Positions 1-5,147 of a DNA stretch of 5,147 nt are shown piece by piece. Source of the stretch: Kiritimatiellia bacterium (GTDB lineage: Bacteria > Verrucomicrobiota > Kiritimatiellia > RFP12 > UBA3636); NCBI GenBank assembly GCA_017476965.1, contig JAFUXX010000122.1:1-5147 (forward strand), in the 5' to 3' direction. Every line of letters begins with the position of its first letter. Positions within the stretch are counted from its first letter, which is position 1. Under the pieces are notes generated by a model. The model saw only the letters and a program-made list of their open reading frames with translations, was not told the DNA's origin and made no database searches. The position numbers were made by a program, and so were the translations under genes.

Positions 1-80
1 CACCGGCGGCGCCGGCCGTTTTCCGCGCCCCCGCGGCCTGCAGGCCGCGGGGGCGCGGAAAACGGCCGGCGCCGCCGGTG
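1..80. repeat. Perfect 80-bp palindrome, possible terminator or fold-back
   Basis: Bases 1-40 are the exact reverse complement of bases 41-80, with no mismatch and no loop; the centre is CCTGCAGG at 37-44. It begins five bases beyond the stop codon of the minus-strand gene, where a transcription terminator would be expected, and its RNA would form an extremely stable GC stem. Each arm carries a TTTT/AAAA step (19-22 and 59-62), but the T run precedes the inner stem in either reading direction, so no canonical U tract follows the hairpin inside the window. Because the match runs to base 1, the palindrome may be longer than what is visible. It could be a real terminator-like hairpin or an assembly fold-back at a contig end; the sequence alone cannot separate these. 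Confidence 0.95.
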
Positions 81-85
81 CCGGG

Positions 86-3000
86 CTAGCGCAGCATGAC
101 CACCGTGCCGATGCGCTTGCCGTAGCAGACGTGCGACACGCCGTCGCCCTGCTTGACGAAGATTTCCTTGCCGCCGTCGGCCATCTTCTCGTCGATCGCC
201 AGGTCGCCCGTCACGTCGAACAGCACGACGTAGCCGGGAGCCGAGTCGAAGTCGAAGTCCGCCGGGTAGCCGATCGCGCCGCCTTCTTCGAGCGTGAAGG
301 AGGAGAACGTCAGCGTTTCGGGCGGGCAGGAGAACGTGGCGCCGCTCTTCACGACGAGCGGACCGCCGGCGATTTCGCCGCTTTCGGCCACGACGAGCGA
401 ACCGCCTTCGACGACCGTGCCGCCGGTGTAGGTGTTCGCCGCGGAGAGCGTGAGCGTGCCCGCGCCCTTCTTCGTCAGGCCGCCTTCGCCGAACATGACG
501 GCGGAGTCGGTGACCGTGAACCCGTTGGAGTCGATCGCGCCGCCGCCGGTGCCGAGTTCGAGCGCGGGATAGGTGGACTTGGTGCTGTTGGCGCCGCCGT
601 TGAAGATGAAGTCGGTGATGGTGTCCGCGCCCACGGTGCCCTTGTGGTCGTTCTTGAGCGCCCTGATCGTGCCGCCGTCCGTGAGCCGGACCTGTCCGGT
701 CGGCTTGCCGGACTGCGCACCGGTTCCGGCCATGGCCACGATTGCGACGCGCGGCGTTTCGAACACGCCGTCGGGGCCGTTGACTTCGAACCCTGCGTCG
801 CACTGCGAAGAGTTGGCCTGCGTCCACGGATAGCCGAAGCCGGCAAGGCCGTCGTCGTGCGTCGACCGCACCGTTCCGTTCGTGATGGCGACATGCCCGT
901 AGACCGGAGCCGTGTTGGCGTTGACCAGCGTGATCTTGCACGGCATTTCGACGCGGCCGCCGTCGCGGACGATCAGCTCGCCTTTTGCGGCATGCGAGGT
1001 GCCGGTGCCGCTGTTGCGCGCGCCGATGACGAGACCGCCGCAGGAAGTGACCCGGAACACGCCGCCGTTCGCGACTTCGAGCGTGGCTCCCTTTTCCCAG
1101 TTGCGGTCGACGCCGATGATGTGCGCGTTGCCGCCGCTCGCATTCAAGACCGCGGTTCCGCCGTCGACCAGCAGCTTGCGGGCTCCGAAGTCGGCGGTTG
1201 GAGCGTCGGGACCGTACGGGAAGAGAGTGCCGGGGATGTTCAGCGTTGCGCCCTCGCCGACCGTGACGGTTCCCTCGTGGAACATGAGGCCTGTCGAGAA
1301 TCCGGTTCCGTCGGAGACCTCCATGGCGCTGGAATAGTTGAAGGTGCCGTTTTTGAACGTGGCGCCGTCCTTGATGATGAAGTCGTTGGAATCGGCCTGC
1401 GAGAGCGCGAGCGTGCCGCCGCCAAGGTCGAGCGTGCCGCCGATTACGAGGTCGCCGGCTCCTTCGGCGAGCGCGTATTCTTCGTTGGCGAGAGCGACGC
1501 CGCCTTCCTCGATGTCGAGCTTGCCAGTGTAGGACGAGCCGAACGCGACGGTTCCGGGGCCGGTCTTGAGGAGCGACACGCCGGACACCCCGCCGGCGAA
1601 CGCGATGTCGCCGACGGCGTGGATTTCGCCGCTGGCGCCGGCGAACGCGACGGGCACGCCGAACGACTGGGCGTTTTCGGAGTTGTTCGAGACCGCGGCC
1701 GTCACGGAGAGCGTGCCGAGGCCGGACACGGTGAACTCGCCGGCGGTTTCGGCGAAGGAGACGGACATGGGGGCGATCGAGGCCGCGAGTTCGGTGGCGG
1801 TGTTCACGGTGCCGTCGAGGACGACGGTGTCCGCCGTGGCGGGGGCGCCTTCGTCCCAGTTGGCGTCGTTGGACCAGAGCGCGTCTTCGCCGAGGCCGGT
1901 CCATGTCGTGGTCTTGACCGCGACGGCGGAGTCCACCACCACGGCGTTGCCGGAAACGGAAGCGGAGAACCCGCTGGGGAGGATTTCGCCGAGCTGGCCG
2001 GCGGCCCACGCGAGGAAATCGGCGCTGTCGCTGTACATCACTTCGCCCGTGCCCCAGCCGGCGGGATTCGCGGAAAGCGATAGGGCCGACAGGTTTTCGG
2101 CGCCCGTGACGCCGTTGAAGACGAAGCCCTTGACTGGAACGCCGATCGTGCCGCCGCCGGGGCCGACCTTCACCGCGTCGAACGTGCAAGGCGAGGCGCC
2201 GGTGAACGTCGCGGTGCCGCCGTCCATGAGGAGGGAGGGATACGTGCCGGACGCGCCGGTTTCGAATGTGCCGCCGGCCGTTTCGATGCCGCCCGCGATG
2301 GAGCCGGAGACGAGCAGCGCGCCGGCTTCGACGCGGGTGGCGCCGGTGTAGGTGTTGGCGCCGGAAAGCGTCAACGTGCCGGAACCTTTCTTCGTCCATC
2401 CGGCGTCGCCGAACGCGACGGCGGGGACCGTCACGTCGTAGGCGGTGTCGATGACGGAGTTGTTGTTCGCGAGCTTGACGCTCGGAGTGTCCGCTTTCTT
2501 GGAATTGTAGATGAAGTCGGTGCGGGCGCCGCGGGGAATCAGCGTCGAACCGTCAAGGCGCAGGATGCCGGTGTAGCCGTCGGGGAGCTGGTCCGTGAGC
2601 GTTCCCGTGTAGGGCAGCGCCATCGCGTTGACGTTCCAGAGCGTGACGGTGGTGTCCTTGAGGACGATTTCGGCGTACGAGTGCGCGGCAAAGGCTGAAT
2701 CGCGGTTGCTCGTGAGCAGGCTGGGCCTGTTGTTGTAGTTGCCGTTGAACGTCAGCGTCGAGTTGTCGAAATAGATGAGGCCGTAGCAGTTCTGGTTGCC
2801 GCCTTTCGACGTGTCCACGTCGTTGAGGTGCATTTGGCCGCCGTTCATGATCACTGTGGAATCAGTCACCTTCAGGATGCCGGCGGCGTTGATGGGCGAA
2901 TGGTTCCCGTTGAAGCTCGCACCGACGCGGATCGTCTGGTTCTGTGTCGTGAGGTTGAGTGTCGCGCCGTTCTTGAGCTCGATGGTCGTGGGAAGGACGG

Positions 3001-3637
3001 TGCCGTCGTTTACCGTGGAAGAGGTCGTGTTCGCGCCGCACACGAAGACGCCGGCGGGGTTGTTCCAAGTCGCGCCGTCGAGGACGAGCGCGCGCTCGCC
3101 TGTGACGCCGCCCGTCGGCGTGCCGTACGTGAGAATGAAGCCCTGCTTCGCCGTCCAGACGACGCCGTTGCCGAGCGTGATCGTGCCCTCGGGGAACTTC
3201 ATGCCGACGCACGGACCTCCATTGTACGCCGTCGAGTACGTCACGGTTGCGTTGAACAGCGACGTGCCGGCGGCCACGACGGCGTCGCCGTTGGAGGTTT
3301 GGGCGATCGTCGCCTTGCCGCCGCCGAGGTCGAGGGCGCCGCCGTAGAGGCGCACTTCGCCGTTGTAGGCCGAGCCGCCGGAAAGCGTGAGCTTGCCGGC
3401 GCCGGACTTTTCGATGATCGGGGAAGCCCCGATGTCGAACGACACGGTCGTGTCGGACGGCAGGTCGAACGCCGCGACGTCGGTCGCGGACGAAGGCGCG
3501 TTGGCTTCCGCCCAGTTGCCCGGGTCGGACATCAGGCCGTTGCCGGCGCCGCCGGTCCACGTGAAAGCCCATGTCGGTGCCGCGGCAATCGCAAATGCGG
3601 CGAAACCGGCCGCAAAACGGAATTTGGTCTTTTTCAT
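86..3637 (-). CDS. Secreted autotransporter-associated beta-strand repeat protein
   Basis: This encodes a 1183-residue protein probably exported by Sec and displayed or released as a long beta-helical fibre; its ligand or substrate is unknown. Residues 1-24 are a signal peptide: basic MKKTKFRF, an Ala-rich core, and likely cleavage after TWA (residue 24). There is no lipobox cysteine. PATR-type repeats lie at about 74-106, 412-450, 688-716 and 1052-1092, with cores such as KKGSGTLTLSGANTYTG (416-432) and KKGAGTLTLSAANTYTG (1056-1072). The protein is two diverged copies of one module, about 25-575 and 577-1183, each opening with WTG...NW (27-42 and 579-594). No outer-membrane barrel, PEP-CTERM, LPXTG or other sorting tail is visible; it ends in GKRIGTVVMLR. 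I chose the ATG at 3635-3637 because a signal peptide follows at once and GAGG lies 8 nt upstream. An in-frame ATG 32 codons earlier would put a non-signal sequence in front. The family call is firm; the function is unknown. Confidence 0.9.
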   Translation of the reverse strand: MKKTKFRFAAGFAAFAIAAAPTWAFTWTGGAGNGLMSDPGNWAEANAPSSATDVAAFDLPSDTTVSFDIGASPIIEKSGAGKLTLSGGSAYNGEVRLYGGALDLGGGKATIAQTSNGDAVVAAGTSLFNATVTYSTAYNGGPCVGMKFPEGTITLGNGVVWTAKQGFILTYGTPTGGVTGERALVLDGATWNNPAGVFVCGANTTSSTVNDGTVLPTTIELKNGATLNLTTQNQTIRVGASFNGNHSPINAAGILKVTDSTVIMNGGQMHLNDVDTSKGGNQNCYGLIYFDNSTLTFNGNYNNRPSLLTSNRDSAFAAHSYAEIVLKDTTVTLWNVNAMALPYTGTLTDQLPDGYTGILRLDGSTLIPRGARTDFIYNSKKADTPSVKLANNNSVIDTAYDVTVPAVAFGDAGWTKKGSGTLTLSGANTYTGATRVEAGALLVSGSIAGGIETAGGTFETGASGTYPSLLMDGGTATFTGASPCTFDAVKVGPGGGTIGVPVKGFVFNGVTGAENLSALSLSANPAGWGTGEVMYSDSADFLAWAAGQLGEILPSGFSASVSGNAVVVDSAVAVKTTTWTGLGEDALWSNDANWDEGAPATADTVVLDGTVNTATELAASIAPMSVSFAETAGEFTVSGLGTLSVTAAVSNNSENAQSFGVPVAFAGASGEIHAVGDIAFAGGVSGVSLLKTGPGTVAFGSSYTGKLDIEEGGVALANEEYALAEGAGDLVIGGTLDLGGGTLALSQADSNDFIIKDGATFKNGTFNYSSAMEVSDGTGFSTGLMFHEGTVTVGEGATLNIPGTLFPYGPDAPTADFGARKLLVDGGTAVLNASGGNAHIIGVDRNWEKGATLEVANGGVFRVTSCGGLVIGARNSGTGTSHAAKGELIVRDGGRVEMPCKITLVNANTAPVYGHVAITNGTVRSTHDDGLAGFGYPWTQANSSQCDAGFEVNGPDGVFETPRVAIVAMAGTGAQSGKPTGQVRLTDGGTIRALKNDHKGTVGADTITDFIFNGGANSTKSTYPALELGTGGGAIDSNGFTVTDSAVMFGEGGLTKKGAGTLTLSAANTYTGGTVVEGGSLVVAESGEIAGGPLVVKSGATFSCPPETLTFSSFTLEEGGAIGYPADFDFDSAPGYVVLFDVTGDLAIDEKMADGGKEIFVKQGDGVSHVCYGKRIGTVVMLR

Positions 3638-3645
3638 GCTGCAAA

Positions 3646-3649
3646 CCTC
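3646..3649 (-). promoter_or_regulatory. Ribosome binding site of the repeat protein gene
   Basis: The minus strand reads GAGG, then 8 nt, then the ATG at 3637-3635. This spacing is ideal for a Shine-Dalgarno sequence. It decides the start codon in favour of the signal-peptide methionine over the in-frame ATG at 3733. It also shows that this genome does use Shine-Dalgarno initiation, in contrast with the two plus-strand genes here. Confidence 0.7.
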
Positions 3650-3703
3650 GAAGTTTCGGACCGGAAAACCCGGACCGCAGGAAAATGGTAGAACCGATGC
3701 AAA

Positions 3704-3733
3704 ATTGTGTCTTTTTTTTTTGCGCAAAAACAA
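3704..3733 (-). promoter_or_regulatory. Weak candidate promoter for the repeat protein gene
   Basis: The stretch from about 3700 to 3780 is much richer in A and T than the rest of the window and sits 65-145 bp upstream of the minus-strand start, so the promoter is probably here. Reading the minus strand, one possible pair is TTGTTT (3733-3728) and CACAAT (3709-3704), 18 bp apart. Another possible -10 is AATAAT (3741-3736), one mismatch from consensus but without a good -35. The spacer of the first pair contains a ten-A run. The exact elements are uncertain. Confidence 0.3.
3712..3730. repeat. T10 run with TTTTTGCGCAAAAA palindrome
   Basis: Ten T residues at 3712-3721 are followed by GCGC and five A residues, so 3717-3730 is a perfect 14-bp palindrome. 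It lies within the AT-rich upstream region of the minus-strand gene. It could be an intrinsically bent upstream element or a protein-binding site. As a homopolymer run it is also a likely site of length variation or sequencing error. No function can be assigned from sequence. Confidence 0.6.
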
Positions 3734-3796
3734 GGATTATTTTGTGTAATCGGCAGTTCTTTTTTCCGAATTTTCCTGTTGCGCCGTTTCGTGCTC

Positions 3797-3811
3797 CCCG
3801 CGCGGCGCGGG
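3797..3811. repeat. Short GC inverted repeat abutting the -35 block
   Basis: CCCGCGC (3797-3803) and GCGCGGG (3805-3811) are exact inverted repeats around a single G. The right arm ends directly at the GCTTGCAATC block that forms the putative -35 of the isomerase promoter. That position fits an operator or simply local GC-rich composition. As a hairpin the loop is too small without opening inner pairs, and no T run follows, so I do not call it a terminator. Confidence 0.4.
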
Positions 3812-3812
3812 C

Positions 3813-3841
3813 TTGCAATCCGGGCCGCATTTGCTTAGTCT
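3813..3841 (+). promoter_or_regulatory. Candidate sigma-70-like promoter for the isomerase gene
   Basis: TTGCAA (3813-3818) resembles a -35 box, and TAGTCT (3836-3841), a weak -10, follows after 17 bp. The main support is that the ten bases GCTTGCAATC (3811-3820) recur exactly at 4946-4955, upstream of the next plus-strand gene, where the -10 is much better. A start around 3848 would give a leader of about 68 nt. The -10 is poor on its own, so the call rests on the comparison. Confidence 0.45.
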
Positions 3842-3915
3842 CGGTGGCGACGCCGCGCGAGCGGCCGCGTACGTGCGGCGCCGGCGGAATTCACCCGGAT
3901 TTGCACTCACTGAAA

Positions 3916-4845
3916 ATGCGCTTGGCCCTCTCCACCTGCTGGAACAGCTCCCGCCACGACACCGGCGAGGCGATGCTCGACGAAATCGGATCGCTCGGTT
4001 TCGACACCGTCGAGCTCGGCTACGCGCTCACGTTCACGCAGTCCGACGGCGTGCGGCGCCGTCTCGCGGCGGGCGCGGTGAAGGTTTGCTCGGTCCACGC
4101 CTTCTGTCCCAACCCAGTCCCGGGCGGCGGCGCGGGGCCGGAGCCGTTTTCGATCTGCGATCCGGCGGACTTCAAGCGCCGCCGCAACGGCATCGCGCAC
4201 GTGTTGGAGTCGGCGCGGTTCGCCTCCGAGCTCGGCGTGCCGCGCATGGTGCTGCACGCCGGGCGTGTGCCGGTCTTCCGCGCCGCGCGCCGGCTCGACG
4301 CGCTGGTGTACGATGGGTACCGCCGCGAAAAGCCGGAGAAGTACGACCGCAAACTGGCCCGGTTCCTCGACAAGCGGGCGCGCAAGGCCCGAAAGTCGCT
4401 CGACACGCTGTACGCGTCGCTCGAAGAACTGCTGCCGGAGATGCGCAAGCTCGGCGTGACGCTCTGCCTCGAAAACCTGCCGACCGCGGACGGCTGCCCG
4501 GACGAAACGGAGATGGCGCAGCTGTTGCGCGATTTCGAGGGCGAGCCGCTCGCGTACTGGCACGACGCCGGCCACGGCCAGCGCCGCCACGAGCTGGGGC
4601 TCATACACCACGCCGGCGTCGTGAAGCGCTTCGGGCCGCACATCGGCGGCTTCCACCTGCACGACGTGCGTCCGCCGCTGGAGGACCACATGATGCCGCC
4701 CGGAGGAATCGTGGACTTCTCGATTTTCAAGCCGTTCGCGGAAAGCGACGTGCCGCTCGTGCTGGAGCCGCGCGCCGCCCGCACCGCCGAAGAAATACGC
4801 GGCGCCGTGGAGTACCTGCGGCAGGTGCTCGGGGTGATTGCCTAG
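3916..4845 (+). CDS. Sugar phosphate isomerase/epimerase-like TIM-barrel protein
   Basis: This encodes a 309-residue cytoplasmic protein of the xylose isomerase-like TIM-barrel (AP endonuclease 2) superfamily, whose members isomerise or epimerise sugars and inositols using a bound divalent metal. Strand-end residues typical of the fold occur in order: VELG with E33, SVHAF with H61, LHAG with H114, LENLP with E186, WHDAGH with D217 and H220, GFHLHD with H247, H249 and D250, and VLEPR with E284. E186, D217 or H220, H247 or H249, and E284 are the likely metal and catalytic set, so it looks active. Length is normal for the family, and a basic helical insert lies at about 125-165. I chose the ATG at 3916 because MRLALSTCWN is a typical first strand; earlier in-frame codons read through the promoter region. 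No Shine-Dalgarno sequence is evident; the start context is CTGAAAATG. The TAG stop lies inside the first CTAG repeat unit. The true substrate cannot be told from sequence. Confidence 0.9.
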   Translation: MRLALSTCWNSSRHDTGEAMLDEIGSLGFDTVELGYALTFTQSDGVRRRLAAGAVKVCSVHAFCPNPVPGGGAGPEPFSICDPADFKRRRNGIAHVLESARFASELGVPRMVLHAGRVPVFRAARRLDALVYDGYRREKPEKYDRKLARFLDKRARKARKSLDTLYASLEELLPEMRKLGVTLCLENLPTADGCPDETEMAQLLRDFEGEPLAYWHDAGHGQRRHELGLIHHAGVVKRFGPHIGGFHLHDVRPPLEDHMMPPGGIVDFSIFKPFAESDVPLVLEPRAARTAEEIRGAVEYLRQVLGVIA

Positions 4846-4913
4846 AGAGTCTAGAGAGGCTAGAGAGTCTAGATTGTCTAGAGAGTCTAGTTTGTCTAGA
4901 TTGTCTAGAAATC
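4842..4913. repeat. 9-bp CTAG tandem array, eight units
   Basis: Eight contiguous 9-bp units each begin with CTAG, at 4842, 4851, 4860, 4869, 4878, 4887, 4896 and 4905. Units 1, 3 and 5 are CTAGAGAGT and unit 2 is CTAGAGAGG. Units 4 and 7 are CTAGATTGT, unit 6 is CTAGTTTGT and unit 8 is CTAGAAATC. A degenerate ninth unit (TTAGTGGCC) follows, and another CTAG occurs at 4931. The TAG of the first unit is the stop codon of the isomerase, and every later unit also gives an in-frame TAG. In other frames the array would read as Leu-Glu-Ser/Leu-Asp-Cys or, on the minus strand, as Leu-Asp-Asn/Ser repeats. I see no start or ribosome binding site to support translation. It is more AT-rich than its surroundings. 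Confidence 0.95.
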
Positions 4914-4947
4914 TTAGTGGCCTGGCGGTCCTAGGGCGGGTTTTCGC

Positions 4948-4975
4948 TTGCAATCGGTTTTCGGCGGGGTAGAAT
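4948..4975 (+). promoter_or_regulatory. Sigma-70-like promoter for the Gly/Ala-rich gene
   Basis: TTGCAA (4948-4953) and TAGAAT (4970-4975) are separated by 16 bp. The -35 has four of six and the -10 five of six matches to the sigma-70 consensus. Transcription would start near 4982, giving a leader of about 58 nt before the ATG at 5040. The -35 lies within GCTTGCAATC, the same block that precedes the isomerase gene. This is the best promoter in the window. Confidence 0.65.
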
Positions 4976-4986
4976 GTTCCCCGCAA

Positions 4987-5018
4987 GCGCGCGGGCGGGC
5001 GTATCGTCCGCCGCGCGC
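4987..5018 (+). promoter_or_regulatory. GC-rich leader hairpin, possible attenuator or terminator
   Basis: GCGCGC (4987-4992) pairs with GCGCGC (5013-5018), and GGCGG (4994-4998) pairs with CCGCC (5008-5012). G4993 is bulged and the loop is 9 nt. It begins only a few bases after the predicted transcription start, and a TTTT run (5023-5026) follows four bases after the stem. It could slow or terminate transcription (an attenuator, or a terminator for reads arriving from the isomerase) or stabilise the 5' end of the mRNA. GC-rich DNA folds readily, so the regulatory role is an inference. Confidence 0.45.
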
Positions 5019-5039
5019 GGGCTTTTCGCGATTTTGAAA

Positions 5040-5147
5040 ATGAACGACAACGAAGAAGAAGTTTTGGAAACCGGCGCGAGCGCGGCGGGTGCCGGTGCCG
5101 CAGAAGGCGCAGGTAGCGCGGGCGCCGAAGGCGCCGGTAGCGCGGGC
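5040..5147 (+). CDS. Start of a Gly/Ala-rich low-complexity protein, cut by window end
   Basis: The first 36 codons are open to the right edge of the window. The protein begins MNDNEEEVLETGASAAG and continues as Gly, Ala, Ser and Glu residues, ending in two AEGAGSAG octapeptides (residues 21-36). No signal peptide or membrane segment is visible in this part, and an acidic then flexible N terminus suggests a cytoplasmic protein whose folded domain lies downstream. Support for a real gene comes from the promoter at 4948-4975 and the clean ATG. Against it, there is no Shine-Dalgarno sequence; the start context TTGAAAATG resembles that of the isomerase (CTGAAAATG). I do not recognise the product, and the visible part is too short and biased to assign a family. 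Confidence 0.7.
   Translation, partial: MNDNEEEVLETGASAAGAGAAEGAGSAGAEGAGSAG
5100..5147 (+). repeat. In-frame 24-bp tandem repeat, two visible copies
   Basis: Copies at 5100-5123 and 5124-5147 differ at only two bases (third and twelfth positions, A versus C). Both differences are silent, so each copy encodes AEGAGSAG. The array continues up to the window edge and may have more copies beyond it. Such a coding minisatellite can change copy number without breaking the frame. Confidence 0.85.

Noticed and set aside
131..2083. A 650-codon open frame on the plus strand
   Set aside because: It lies entirely antisense to the secreted repeat protein, has an Arg/Val/Ala/Glu-rich composition with no domain, and is explained by GC-rich codon bias.
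3702..3721. T10 run as an intrinsic terminator
   Set aside because: No stable GC stem directly precedes the T run on the plus strand, and no plus-strand gene ends upstream of it.
3638..3733. N-terminal extension of the repeat protein from the ATG at 3733
   Set aside because: The 32 extra residues would precede an intact signal peptide, while GAGG sits correctly before the ATG at 3637. The extension also covers the probable promoter.
3571..3915. N-terminal extension of the isomerase
   Set aside because: It overlaps the other gene's start and the promoter region and contains low-complexity residues; the TIM-barrel fold starts at the ATG at 3916.
4842..4913. CTAG array as a CRISPR array or as a coding leucine-repeat protein
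   Set aside because: Units are 9 bp with no spacers, so it is not CRISPR. The Leu-Asp/Leu-Glu readings have no independent start or ribosome site and arise only from overlapping shadow frames.
3813..4934. 373-codon plus-strand and 359-codon minus-strand frames over the isomerase
   Set aside because: Both are Arg-rich or Val/Arg-rich shadows of the isomerase frame; only the frame at 3916-4845 shows a coherent set of catalytic motifs.

Overview
This is a GC-rich bacterial window with two complete genes, the first 36 codons of a third, and several repeats or foldback structures. I infer a PVC-superphylum bacterium, possibly Kiritimatiellota or Verrucomicrobiota-like. The grounds are a large signal-peptide protein built from autotransporter-associated beta-strand repeats but lacking an autotransporter barrel, high GC, and a xylose-isomerase-like TIM-barrel gene next door. 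This placement is an inference; no rRNA or marker gene is present.

Layout. Positions 1-80 are a perfect palindrome that runs to the window edge. It lies five bases past the stop of a minus-strand gene (86-3637) encoding a 1183-residue secreted repeat protein. A divergent intergenic region (3638-3915) follows. It is AT-rich beside the minus-strand gene and GC-rich, with a candidate promoter, beside the plus-strand gene. The plus-strand gene (3916-4845) encodes a 309-residue sugar phosphate isomerase/epimerase-like protein. Its TAG stop is already part of the first unit of a 9-bp CTAG-containing tandem array (4842-4913). After the array come a good sigma-70-like promoter (4948-4975), a GC hairpin (4987-5018) and the start of a Gly/Ala-rich reading frame (5040 to the window end).

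How the parts work together. Nothing shows that the secreted repeat protein and the isomerase share a pathway; they are divergently transcribed and separated by 278 bp. The two plus-strand genes probably have separate promoters, because each is preceded by the same GCTTGCAATC block, a structured leader and no clear Shine-Dalgarno sequence. The minus-strand gene has a normal GAGG ribosome binding site.

I found no tRNA, rRNA, CRISPR array, transposase or phage gene. Nothing here amounts to a clearly new multi-gene system. The items most worth following up are the edge palindrome, the CTAG array, the internal duplication of the repeat protein and the paired leader architecture.
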